Assembly (NCBI GenBank): GCA_904501755.1
Contig: CAJGBV010000022.1
Location: forward strand, 1-22,980
Length of the DNA: 22,980 nucleotides
From: Clostridiaceae bacterium
Lineage (GTDB): Bacteria; Bacillota; Clostridia; Oscillospirales; Acutalibacteraceae
Direction: 5' to 3'
A model generated the notes under the pieces. It made no database searches. It saw nothing but the letters and a program-made list of their open reading frames with translations, and was not told where the DNA came from. The position numbers and the translations under genes were made by a program. Shown piece by piece: positions 1-4,964 of this stretch (positions are counted from its first letter, which is position 1; the number at the start of each line of letters is the position of its first letter).

Positions 1-497
1 AGCATTTCCTTTGTAACTTCACCCTTTACGCTAACGGTATTGTCCTTAATTACAGTGAATTCGGCATCGGTATCAGCCTTAGATACTTCTCTGTAATATG
101 CTCCGAGGACATTATCAAGCTTTAACCAACCGTCAGCCATTTCATAGGTCATAAAATCATCAAAGTTTGCGGTCTTTTCAAGTTTTACAAACAACCAAGC
201 GTCTTCGCTATTCGCCTTGAAAGTAACCATGGGGTCTTTTTCAATAGTATGACCGGGAATCATTGGGTAGGTATTGGTGCTGGGGTCGTTATCACTGTCT
301 TTGTTAGTGTCGGTTTCCTTGAGTGTGATATTAATATCACCATAGGTAAAGGTGTTAACAACAGGTTTTGTTTCGGTAACGAGCCAAGCTAAAGTGCCAC
401 CGATAACAGTGCAAAGGACAAGAGCGAGGCAAGCAAGCATAACAGCAAGTTTTTTATTGCCAAGCTTTATAGTTTTTTTACAATGTTTTCCTGTCAT
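1..497 (-). CDS. TasA/camelysin-like exported protein with SipW-dependent signal peptide (3' end outside window)
   Basis: About 165 residues are visible before the window edge cuts the gene. I translated it by hand from an ATG at 497, which sits 9 bases after a strong AAGGAGG. The N-terminus is basic (KHCKKTIKLGNKK), followed by a hydrophobic segment at about residues 17-34 and then GTLAWL. After it comes VVNTFTYGDINITLKE, the hallmark of proteins cleaved by SipW-type signal peptidases. The block IPGHTIEKDPMVTFKANSEDAW follows in the order found in TasA/CalY proteins. It is probably a secreted or surface-anchored matrix or fibre-type protein. It is the last visible gene of the TetR-SipW-TasA unit and lies 63 bp after a related paralogue with clearly different sequence. 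Family is well supported; the specific function is inferred. Confidence 0.85.
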   Translation of the reverse strand, partial: MTGKHCKKTIKLGNKKLAVMLACLALVLCTVIGGTLAWLVTETKPVVNTFTYGDINITLKETDTNKDSDNDPSTNTYPMIPGHTIEKDPMVTFKANSEDAWLFVKLEKTANFDDFMTYEMADGWLKLDNVLGAYYREVSKADTDAEFTVIKDNTVSVKGEVTKEM

Positions 498-560
498 TGT
501 CGTGTTCCTCCTTTCTTGAGATTTTTTATTTCAAACTGATTGAAAGCGTTGGGTTTTAGA

Positions 561-1205
561 TTATCCGTTAATTTGATGTTCAAAAGCAATCCAAGCGGCA
601 TCTTCGTTTGCAAAACCTGTTGCCTGAATAGCGTGACCGATAACCGTGATTTTAAGGTCGGTGATAGATGCCATATCGTTGCTATCAAAAGTACCGGGAA
701 TTGTAATAGACTCGAATAGAGCGTCTAAGACAGTATCGGTATCTGATTTAGCAACAATTTCTTTATAACGGAATTCATAGGTAAGTGTGTCATTTTCTCT
801 TGTTACGACTTCAAATACCCAGTTTCCTGCATTATATTCATTAAAAATCGTGGTAAGGTCTGCTTTGTTAGGTGCATAAATCTTATCGAAAGCATCAGCA
901 CAGTTAACGGTCAAAAGCATACGAACATAAGAATCTTCACTTTTTGCTTTAACAGTCAATGTTGGGTCTTTTATGTAGGTCTGACCGGGAACAAGGTGAT
1001 ATGTGTTTTCTTTTACGCGGTCGGTGCCGTCCAAAGTGCCGTCTGTTTTTACTTTAGCTTCGTCCAAAGTGATGTCTACCTTACCAACGGTAAATGTATT
1101 AACCACTGTAGCTTGACTGGCAAGGTAAGCAAGCGTTCCTAAAACGGATGCAGTAATTATCAATACTGCACAAAGAACTGTGATTAAAATTTTTGATTTT
1201 TTCAT
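561..1205 (-). CDS. TasA/camelysin-like exported protein with SipW-dependent signal peptide
   Basis: A 214-residue protein. It has a basic start (MKKSK), a hydrophobic core at about residues 6-23, the GTLAYL motif at about 23-28, and then VVNTFTVGKVDITLDE. This arrangement marks SipW-processed TasA/camelysin family proteins. The block VPGQTYIKDPTLTVKAKSED (about residues 73-92) matches the equivalent part of the paralogue downstream. No sortase motif or C-terminal membrane anchor is visible, so it may be a secreted fibre or matrix subunit. An AAGGAGAT ribosome site lies about 8 bases before the start. The gene is 20 bp after the signal peptidase gene, which would supply its processing enzyme. 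In Bacillus such pairs build biofilm fibres; here the role is inference. Confidence 0.88.
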   Translation of the reverse strand: MKKSKILITVLCAVLIITASVLGTLAYLASQATVVNTFTVGKVDITLDEAKVKTDGTLDGTDRVKENTYHLVPGQTYIKDPTLTVKAKSEDSYVRMLLTVNCADAFDKIYAPNKADLTTIFNEYNAGNWVFEVVTRENDTLTYEFRYKEIVAKSDTDTVLDALFESITIPGTFDSNDMASITDLKITVIGHAIQATGFANEDAAWIAFEHQING

Positions 1206-1225
1206 TGTAAAATCTCCTTTTTGTA

Positions 1226-1756
1226 TTAATTTTGTTTTTTTGATTGTTTCTCGCTGTTGCTATCGAGAATAATACCTATCATTATTTCAATAAGGACAAG
1301 AGCTACTGCAATAGTAATGGCTATGTATTTTCCGGGAGGAGTTGCAATATACATAGCAAGATATCCAAGAAACGGAATACAGAATACGGCTTTTCCAACT
1401 ACATTATTCGAGTCAACAAGTGGGTCTACCGTATCATTCTCATCGCCTTTTGTACGAAAATGAATAATTTTAGGATTTTTTTCATCAGGAACAATTTCGA
1501 TGATACGATGGGTACAAAGAGCACCGCCTGTCATTTTATAGGTAATAACATCGCCGACTACCAGCGTTTCAGGATTTACATTCCTTATATAAAGGAGAGA
1601 GCCTGTTGGATAGACAGATTGCATTGAACCTGACAGTACCGAATAGGGTTCCAATCCTACAAGCTGTGTGCCGTGAAGAAGAAATGCGAAAACGATAACC
1701 AATATCACTAAGGAATTGGAAACAATTTTTAGTATCATTTTGGGTTTTGATTTCAT
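1226..1756 (-). CDS. sipW: Signal peptidase I, SipW (ER/archaeal) type
   Basis: A 176-residue membrane protease that removes signal peptides from exported proteins. There is one N-terminal transmembrane segment (about 8-30), the catalytic serine at S44 in SGSM, and PTGSLLYI and VGDVITY strands. H83 in THR stands where bacterial-type enzymes have the catalytic lysine, which defines the SipW/ER class. The conserved RTKGDENDTVDP segment at 101-112 carries the acidic residues. A second hydrophobic stretch at about 143-163 and a charged tail end the protein. Its start overlaps the stop of the TetR gene by 4 bp (ATGA), suggesting translational coupling. The two following genes encode SipW-type substrates, so this is their probable dedicated peptidase. 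Confidence 0.92.
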   Translation of the reverse strand: MKSKPKMILKIVSNSLVILVIVFAFLLHGTQLVGLEPYSVLSGSMQSVYPTGSLLYIRNVNPETLVVGDVITYKMTGGALCTHRIIEIVPDEKNPKIIHFRTKGDENDTVDPLVDSNNVVGKAVFCIPFLGYLAMYIATPPGKYIAITIAVALVLIEIMIGIILDSNSEKQSKKQN

Positions 1757-2355
1757 TTTTGGGGTTCTACTCCTTCTTCATGCCTGAAGTACTGTTTTAT
1801 CGACTGATAAACAACACGGAAAACATGCTCGCTGTAATTATCTTCTTTTGGCATCTCGTCGTTGTGCACCAGTAAAGCAAAGTCCAGCATTACATTTAAT
1901 ATATGGTTGAGTATCAGCCGTACGGCCGCCTCGTCAATAAAAGCATCTTTGAATTTGTTTACAAGCGGTATAAAGCGTTGCTTGTGCATTTCGGCAGAGT
2001 ACTTCTTGAAATATGGCGAATAATAATAGCGTACATACATAAAAATTTCATCTCTATTACCAATAAGAAATCGCCACATTGCTAAAAAATATATTCTGCT
2101 TCTTGCCTCATAATCAATTTCTCTCATATACATCACATCAATGTGGAGTAGGCATTTATCAAGCAATTGATTATCTAAGTGTTCAAATGCTTTTTCGAAT
2201 AGCTTTTCTTTATTATCGAAAAGTCGGTAAATATATACCTCGTTAATACCTGTTGCGTTGCTTATTGCTTTTGTTGTGGTTTTATCAAGTCCGTTTTGTG
2301 CAATGACATGTATAGTTCCATCAATGAGTGCTTGACGCAAATCATTCTGTTTCAT
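1753..2355 (-). CDS. TetR/AcrR-family transcriptional regulator
   Basis: A 200-residue regulator. Residues 1-50 form the usual N-terminal DNA-binding domain. The helix-turn-helix is at about 27-46: TTKAISNATGINEVYIYRLF, followed by DNKEKLFEKAFE, a typical TetR signature. The remaining ~150 residues are the variable ligand and dimer domain, whose ligand cannot be predicted. The ATG at 2355 follows an AAAGGGG ribosome site. It is the first gene of a tight unit with sipW (4-bp overlap) and two TasA-like genes, so it probably controls that unit and its own expression. A 21-bp partly palindromic sequence immediately upstream is a candidate operator. Whether it represses or activates is unknown. 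Confidence 0.9.
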   Translation of the reverse strand: MKQNDLRQALIDGTIHVIAQNGLDKTTTKAISNATGINEVYIYRLFDNKEKLFEKAFEHLDNQLLDKCLLHIDVMYMREIDYEARSRIYFLAMWRFLIGNRDEIFMYVRYYYSPYFKKYSAEMHKQRFIPLVNKFKDAFIDEAAVRLILNHILNVMLDFALLVHNDEMPKEDNYSEHVFRVVYQSIKQYFRHEEGVEPQK

Positions 2356-2369
2356 TTTTCTTTTCCCCT

Positions 2370-2390
2370 TTGTAAGTGTTTACTACAAAT
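2370..2390 (-). promoter_or_regulatory. Candidate TetR operator (inverted repeat)
   Basis: TTTGTA, a 9-bp centre and TACAAA form a 21-bp inverted repeat that abuts the ribosome site of the TetR gene. Position and symmetry suit autoregulation. The arms are only 6 bp and AT-rich, so this is a weak candidate. The remaining ~100 bp to the KTR gene shows no convincing terminator or canonical promoter. Confidence 0.3.
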
Positions 2391-2498
2391 ATTGGCAAAA
2401 TAATACAAACGCTCAGCGCTTGTTCTGGTTATATACATAATCTTGTGATGTGTGTCGTTTATAAATATATGGAAAATGATTTTATTTATGAATGAAAA

Positions 2499-2693
2499 TT
2501 AAACTTTTGAAGTAAGTTTAATATTTATAATGCTTTCTTTACCGCATAGTTTGCATTTGATTGGAAGATTCTTAATTTCGGTGTCCGGTAACAACCAAAG
2601 TATTGTGTGTTTGTTGCATATTGGGCAGAGAAATCTTTGTCGTTTCGTTTTAATATCGGTTTCTGCAGGATTGTTTTGCAAAGTGTTTTGCAA
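2499..2693 (-). CDS. Cysteine-rich KTR family small zinc-ribbon protein
   Basis: A 64-residue protein. Cysteines C23-x2-C26 (CPIC) and C47-x2-C50 (CKLC) form a four-cysteine zinc-ribbon pattern. The spacing and the segment LPDTEIKNLPIKCKLCGKES resemble the small cysteine-rich KTR family, which I recall from accessory and conjugative regions of gut Firmicutes. Function is unknown. The start is TTG at 2693, placed 7 bases after AGAGGTG; no better-placed ATG exists in this frame. Upstream on the same strand are an intrinsic terminator, a candidate leader peptide and an apparently invertible promoter. Expression may therefore need both promoter orientation and terminator readthrough. Alternatively the gene is a leftover from a larger resistance or transfer module. 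Confidence 0.72.
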   Translation of the reverse strand: MQNTLQNNPAETDIKTKRQRFLCPICNKHTILWLLPDTEIKNLPIKCKLCGKESIINIKLTSKV

Positions 2694-2734
2694 ATGAAAT
2701 CACCTCTTTTTTGCTTGGTTGCGTTAAATAACCT

Positions 2735-2789
2735 GAAAAAAAGAAAAGCCTGTACCATAATCGTATAAAACGATTAAATGGCACAGGCT
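2735..2789 (-). terminator. Intrinsic terminator/attenuator in the leader of the KTR gene
   Basis: Read on the minus strand, AGCCTGTGCCATTTAATCGT pairs with ACGATTATGGTACAGGCT, with one G/A mismatch and a two-base bulge. The loop is short and TTTTCTTTTTTT follows directly. It lies between the predicted promoter and the KTR gene, so transcription must pass it to express that gene. The stop codon of a 15-codon leader ORF falls inside the 5' arm. Confidence 0.8.
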
Positions 2790-2821
2790 CTTAGGCTCAG
2801 GCGCTTGGGTTGGTTTTCCAT
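2774..2821 (-). CDS. Candidate leader peptide (15 aa)
   Basis: A minus-strand ORF from ATG at 2821 encodes MENQPKRLSLRACAI and stops at TAA within the 5' arm of the downstream terminator. This layout is the one used in ribosome-mediated attenuation, where a stalled ribosome blocks terminator folding. The ribosome site is poor (only a distant GTGAG), which counts against it. GAGCCT occurs twice in the last codons and could give alternative pairing. The assignment rests on position, not on homology. Confidence 0.35.
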   Translation of the reverse strand: MENQPKRLSLRACAI

Positions 2822-2885
2822 ATTATGCAGGGTAGATAACTCACTTTGTAAGAATTATGTATTCACTTAATGAATAACGGCTATT

Positions 2886-2911
2886 TATAACATAATGGTT
2901 ATTATGTTGTA
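2886..2911 (+). repeat. Recombinase-type palindromic site, copy 1
   Basis: The core AACATAATGGTTATTATGTT is an 8-bp perfect inverted repeat around GGTT. Flanks TAT and GTA extend the imperfect symmetry to two 11-bp arms of form TAYAACATAAT. The asymmetric centre (GGTT) gives the site a direction. It lies between the predicted promoter and the KTR leader. Confidence 0.8.
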
Positions 2912-2955
2912 AATAAAGCCGAAGAGAAATACCTCGTTACTTTTAAGTAGGATGT

Positions 2956-2984
2956 ATTATAGCATAATACAATTAAAAAAACAA
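2956..2984 (-). promoter_or_regulatory. Sigma-A-type promoter inside the invertible segment
   Basis: On the minus strand, TTGTTT (2984-2979), a 17-bp spacer and a perfect TATAAT (2961-2956) predict a start near 2949. The transcript would cross recombination site copy 1, the candidate leader peptide and the terminator before reaching the KTR gene. No equally good promoter was seen on either strand within the segment. Confidence 0.7.
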
Positions 2985-3045
2985 GCGATTTTCCTAAAAA
3001 ATAAAAATTTACATAAAATAAACGGATTTTATACATATTTAATAA

Positions 3046-3073
3046 GACCTTTTGGTTATATTTTCAAAAGGTC
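3046..3073. other. Hairpin inside the invertible segment
   Basis: GACCTTTTG and CAAAAGGTC form a perfect 9-bp stem around a 10-base loop. Neither side has a clean U-tract, although ATGGTTTTTATG follows on the plus strand. It could be a weak terminator or a protein-binding palindrome. Confidence 0.5.
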
Positions 3074-3144
3074 ATGGTTTTTATGCCTATTTTTAGCAGC
3101 AATTTTTAGATTTTGGTAAAGTTGTTATTATCCGGATATATTTT

Positions 3145-3170
3145 TACAACATAATAACCATTATGTGATG
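3145..3170 (-). repeat. Recombinase-type palindromic site, copy 2
   Basis: TACAACATAAT, AACC, then ATTATGTGATG. It is the reverse orientation of copy 1 with the same core. The right arm is degraded in its last bases (GTGATG instead of GTTGTA). It lies 233 bp from copy 1. Confidence 0.75.
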
Positions 3171-3195
3171 CCGGTGTTTTTTAACATCGGTTTTT
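3171..3195 (+). terminator. Plus-strand intrinsic terminator between sites 2 and 3
   Basis: CCGGTGTT and AACATCGG form an 8-bp stem (one G-U pair) with loop TTTT, followed by TTTTT. No plus-strand gene lies upstream in the present orientation. Its use would be to stop transcription from the promoter when flipped rightward. Confidence 0.6.
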
Positions 3196-3207
3196 AAGCC
3201 CATAATA

Positions 3208-3233
3208 GATAACATAATAACCATTATGTTGTA
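3208..3233 (-). repeat. Recombinase-type palindromic site, copy 3
   Basis: GATAACATAAT, AACC, then ATTATGTTGTA. The 20-bp core is the exact reverse complement of that in copy 1. It is in direct orientation to copy 2, 63 bp away, and 34 bp from the 3' end of the recombinase gene. Confidence 0.8.
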
Positions 3234-3236
3234 TTC

Positions 3237-3268
3237 AACCGCTGCATTGTGTGGCGGTTTATTTTTTT
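3237..3268 (+). terminator. Plus-strand terminator facing the recombinase 3' end
   Basis: AACCGC and GCGGTT pair around an 11-base loop and are followed by TATTTTTTT on the plus strand. In the minus direction, where the recombinase ends, the tail is A-rich. The element is therefore better placed to stop rightward (antisense) transcription than to end the recombinase message. Confidence 0.5.
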
Positions 3269-4109
3269 ATATAATTAGACGCATATTTTCCATGCGTTGT
3301 TTATGCTCAGCACCGCTTGTAATTATATAAATACGAGTGGTATTGATATTAGAGTGACCGAGAATATCGGCCAGTTTAGCAATATCCTTTTCGATACCAT
3401 AGAAAGTACGGGCAAATAAATGGCGCAGATTGTGAGGGAACACCTTTTGCGGATTTACACCTGCTTGTTCGCAAATATTTTTCATTTCACGCCAGATATT
3501 ACTGCGGTTGATAGGGTTTCCGTTTTTGGTAGTAAACAGTATTCCTGTGCCAATCCCTTGCGCCGTAGCGTAATTCAACAGTTTTCGTCTTAGGTCCTTT
3601 ACTATAAATATCTTTCTTGTTTTTCCTTTACAGGAAACGACTGCTTCGCCTCGTCTTACGGCTTCAACAGTTATACTCTGTAATTCGCTTACACGAATGC
3701 CTGTCCCGCATATTGTTTGCACGATAAGGGAAAGTCGTTCGTTTTTCTTTTGCTGGGCAGCTTTCACAAGAGCAATATATTCCGCCTTGGTAAGCTCCTT
3801 TTCTTCAGAGCAGTATGCTTCATTTTGCACTTTAAACTGCTTTACACAAAGATCACTCCAACCGAGAAATCGAAAAAAGGAATTGAGTGCCGCTAACATA
3901 GAATTAGCACTTCTTATAGCATAGGATTCTTCCAAAGATGACTTATAATCTAACACAAGGGTTTTATCTAATGATTTGTCTATAGAATATTCTGCAAATA
4001 ATCGTATATCCCGTATATACTTTTCGATTGTAGCGGTTGCTTTTTCATTCTCGATTAAATATTTCTCGAACGAGAATATTGTTTGATCGGTAATAATTCT
4101 TTTTTTCAT
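3267..4109 (-). CDS. Tyrosine recombinase (phage-integrase family, Xer-like)
   Basis: A 280-residue site-specific DNA recombinase. Residues about 10-88 form the SAM-like core-binding domain and 105-275 the catalytic domain. The catalytic set is visible: R139 (GTGIRVSEL), K163 (CKGKTRK), H226 and R229 (HNLRHLFA), H252 (LGHSN) and nucleophile Y261. Length suits the simple two-domain XerC/D-like type without an arm-binding domain. The ATG at 4109 follows GGAGG by 7 bases. A TTTAAC/GTTAAA palindrome (4151-4168) lies upstream. No excisionase or transfer gene is nearby. The three palindromic sites 34-360 bp downstream make a local DNA-inversion role likely. It could instead belong to the degraded element near the tRNA gene, but that needs an arm-binding domain it lacks. 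Confidence 0.92.
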   Translation of the reverse strand: MKKRIITDQTIFSFEKYLIENEKATATIEKYIRDIRLFAEYSIDKSLDKTLVLDYKSSLEESYAIRSANSMLAALNSFFRFLGWSDLCVKQFKVQNEAYCSEEKELTKAEYIALVKAAQQKKNERLSLIVQTICGTGIRVSELQSITVEAVRRGEAVVSCKGKTRKIFIVKDLRRKLLNYATAQGIGTGILFTTKNGNPINRSNIWREMKNICEQAGVNPQKVFPHNLRHLFARTFYGIEKDIAKLADILGHSNINTTRIYIITSGAEHKQRMENMRLII

Positions 4110-4202
4110 ACCAAACCTCCATCGTATATTTTTATGTTATTATTTTACACTTTAACAATAAAGTTAAACATAAAATATAAACGGAATTTTGTATATGTTT
4201 TT

Positions 4203-4232
4203 GGAATTAATTTGTTAATTAATTCCTTTTTT
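4203..4232 (+). terminator. Terminator-like hairpin upstream of the recombinase
   Basis: GGAATTAATT and AATTAATTCC make a perfect 10-bp stem with loop TGTT, followed by TTTTTT on the plus strand. No plus-strand gene precedes it, so it may be a relic or an insulator. Confidence 0.5.
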
Positions 4233-4319
4233 ATAATGTTGGTGTTACACCGCTTAAATACCGCAAAAATTTCCCATTTAGTATATGATAACGGCAGATG
4301 GTAAATTTGGCACCGGTAC

Positions 4320-4353
4320 AAAAAAGCTGTCATTATGAAGTGACAGTTTTTTT
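4320..4353. terminator. Bidirectional terminator-like hairpin
   Basis: CTGTCA and TGACAG flank an 8-base loop, with AAAAAAG before and TTTTTTT after. It would work in both directions. It separates the recombinase side from the repeat-rich tRNA side. Confidence 0.6.
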
Positions 4354-4359
4354 GTATGA

Positions 4360-4416
4360 TTTCGTGTGAACTTTCGTGTGAACTTTTTACTATTTTGTGT
4401 GATTTTTTAGTGTATT
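4360..4416 (+). repeat. Short direct repeats resembling integrase arm-type sites
   Basis: Two perfect tandem 12-mers TTTCGTGTGAAC lie at 4360-4371 and 4372-4383. A third, TTTTGTGTGA, is at 4393-4402, and a degenerate TTTAGTGTA is at about 4405. Clusters like this close to a tRNA 3' end are typical of arm-binding sites for integrases of integrative elements. No matching integrase was found here. Confidence 0.45.
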
Positions 4417-4478
4417 TTACGATATTTTTTCAATAAATTAATTTTTAAAAATAACCTCTAAAGCCTTATGAATAAAGG

Positions 4479-4503
4479 AAAACCGCCATTTATGGCGGTT
4501 TTT
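4479..4503. terminator. Terminator-like hairpin
   Basis: CCGCCAT and ATGGCGG are flanked by AAAA and TTTTT, giving a strong near-perfect palindrome. It works as a terminator mainly on the plus strand. It lies 6 bp from the tRNA-acceptor-like remnant. Confidence 0.65.
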
Positions 4504-4508
4504 AAAAT

Positions 4509-4547
4509 TGGTGCGGGTGGCGATATAGTAATCAAGCGTAAACCCGC
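4509..4547 (-). other. tRNA-acceptor-like remnant with CCA end
   Basis: Read on the minus strand, GCGGGT and ACCCGC pair and are followed by ACCA, exactly like the acceptor stem and CCA of the nearby tRNA-Leu. Only 23 bases lie between the arms, instead of D, anticodon and T arms. TTGGTGCGGGTG (4508-4519) is identical to 4829-4840 at the real tRNA 3' end. It looks like a decayed attachment site or a tRNA deletion relic. Confidence 0.45.
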
Positions 4548-4617
4548 ATAAACACTGGTCTTAGCAGTCAATAAACAGTGTGAAACCTATATAAACCTGA
4601 AAATGCGGTAAAAAAGA

Positions 4618-4677
4618 AAATGCCGATTTCGGCATTTAGAGTGTGATTTTATAAAGTTTATTCCGAAATCGGCATTT
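4618..4677. repeat. Nested inverted repeat
   Basis: A 9-bp-arm palindrome (AAATGCCGA, TT, TCGGCATTT) lies at 4618-4637. Its first 15 bases recur exactly as the reverse complement at 4663-4677. Two mutually exclusive folds are possible: a local hairpin or a larger 15-bp stem with a 30-base loop. Confidence 0.65.
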
Positions 4678-4696
4678 TATGAAATTTCTCAAATTC

Positions 4697-4798
4697 GTCT
4701 GCGAAGCAGACACCGAACTTCTTCACTATTACTTATTACTTCCAAAAATCCTCTTTACAAAAGCGTAGAGAAAAGTGAAGAGTGAAAAGTGAAAAAGT
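4697..4798. repeat. Degenerate intergenic repeat tract
   Basis: It starts with a GTCTGC/GCAGAC hairpin (4697-4711). Low-complexity runs follow, of the CTTCTTCACTATTACTT type and, near 4776-4795, the roughly complementary GTGAAGAGTGAAAAGTG type. It resembles the short dispersed repeats of Clostridia intergenic regions. There is no coding potential. Confidence 0.4.
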
Positions 4799-4829
4799 AA
4801 AAATCCCCATTCTTACGAATGAGGATTTT
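4799..4829 (-). terminator. Terminator of tRNA-Leu
   Basis: On the minus strand, AATCCTCATTC pairs with GAATGGGGATT around GTAA and is followed by TTTTTA. It begins immediately after the CCA of the tRNA. Confidence 0.8.
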
Positions 4830-4912
4830 TGGTGCGGGTGACAGGACTTGAACCTGCACGGTGATCCGCTAGCTCCTAAGGCTAGTGCGTCTGCCAATTC
4901 CGCCACACCCGC
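4830..4912 (-). tRNA. tRNA-Leu (anticodon UAG)
   Basis: The acceptor stem GCGGGTG pairs with CACCCGC, with discriminator A and an encoded CCA (4832-4830). The anticodon stem CTAGC/GCTAG encloses loop CTTAGGA, giving anticodon UAG, which reads CUN leucine codons. A long variable arm (CGG/CCG) supports a class II leucine tRNA. The T arm is CAGG-TTCAAGT-CCTG. A near-consensus promoter lies just upstream and an intrinsic terminator just downstream, so it is a single-gene unit. Confidence 0.97.
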
Positions 4913-4925
4913 ATATTGCTTTACT

Positions 4926-4954
4926 ATTTTATAATATAAATTGTGCTATGTCAA
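4926..4954 (-). promoter_or_regulatory. Promoter of tRNA-Leu
   Basis: On the minus strand, consensus TTGACA (4954-4949), a 17-bp spacer and TAAAAT (4931-4926) predict a start about 7 bases before the mature tRNA 5' end. Confidence 0.75.
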
Positions 4955-4964
4955 GAATTACTGA

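Larger units (their letters stand above)
2886..3233. other. Putative invertible promoter segment (inverton)
   Basis: The segment is bounded on the left by one 26-bp palindromic site (2886-2911). On the right are two copies in the opposite orientation (3145-3170 and 3208-3233). A tyrosine recombinase gene begins 34 bp further on. The enclosed 233 or 296 bp hold no gene, but contain one good minus-strand promoter (2956-2984) and a 9-bp-stem hairpin (3046-3073). Recombination between inverted sites would turn the promoter away from the KTR leader. Layout is seen directly; inversion is inferred. Confidence 0.65.

Noticed and set aside
1244..1627. 127-codon plus-strand frame opposite sipW
   Set aside because: Antisense shadow of a clear signal peptidase gene, with no start signal or family resemblance.
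2525..2758. 77-codon minus-strand frame overlapping the KTR gene and its terminator
   Set aside because: It begins inside the terminator hairpin, has no ribosome site, and reads the four-cysteine gene in another frame.
2886..3233. Chromosomal dif site and XerC/XerD dimer resolution system
   Set aside because: dif is normally a single 28-bp site with 6-bp centre; here there are three 26-bp sites with a 4-bp palindromic centre in opposite orientations beside a non-essential-looking recombinase.
2886..3233. CRISPR array
   Set aside because: Only three repeats, in mixed orientation, with unequal spacing (233 and 37 bp) and no cas genes.
3267..4109. Integrase responsible for integration at tRNA-Leu
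   Set aside because: It lacks an N-terminal arm-binding domain and sits beside its own palindromic sites, while the arm-type repeats near the tRNA call for a different integrase. Not fully excluded.
4697..4798. Small protein gene or sRNA in the stretch before the tRNA
   Set aside because: Low-complexity, repeat-like sequence with no ribosome site, promoter or sustained open frame.
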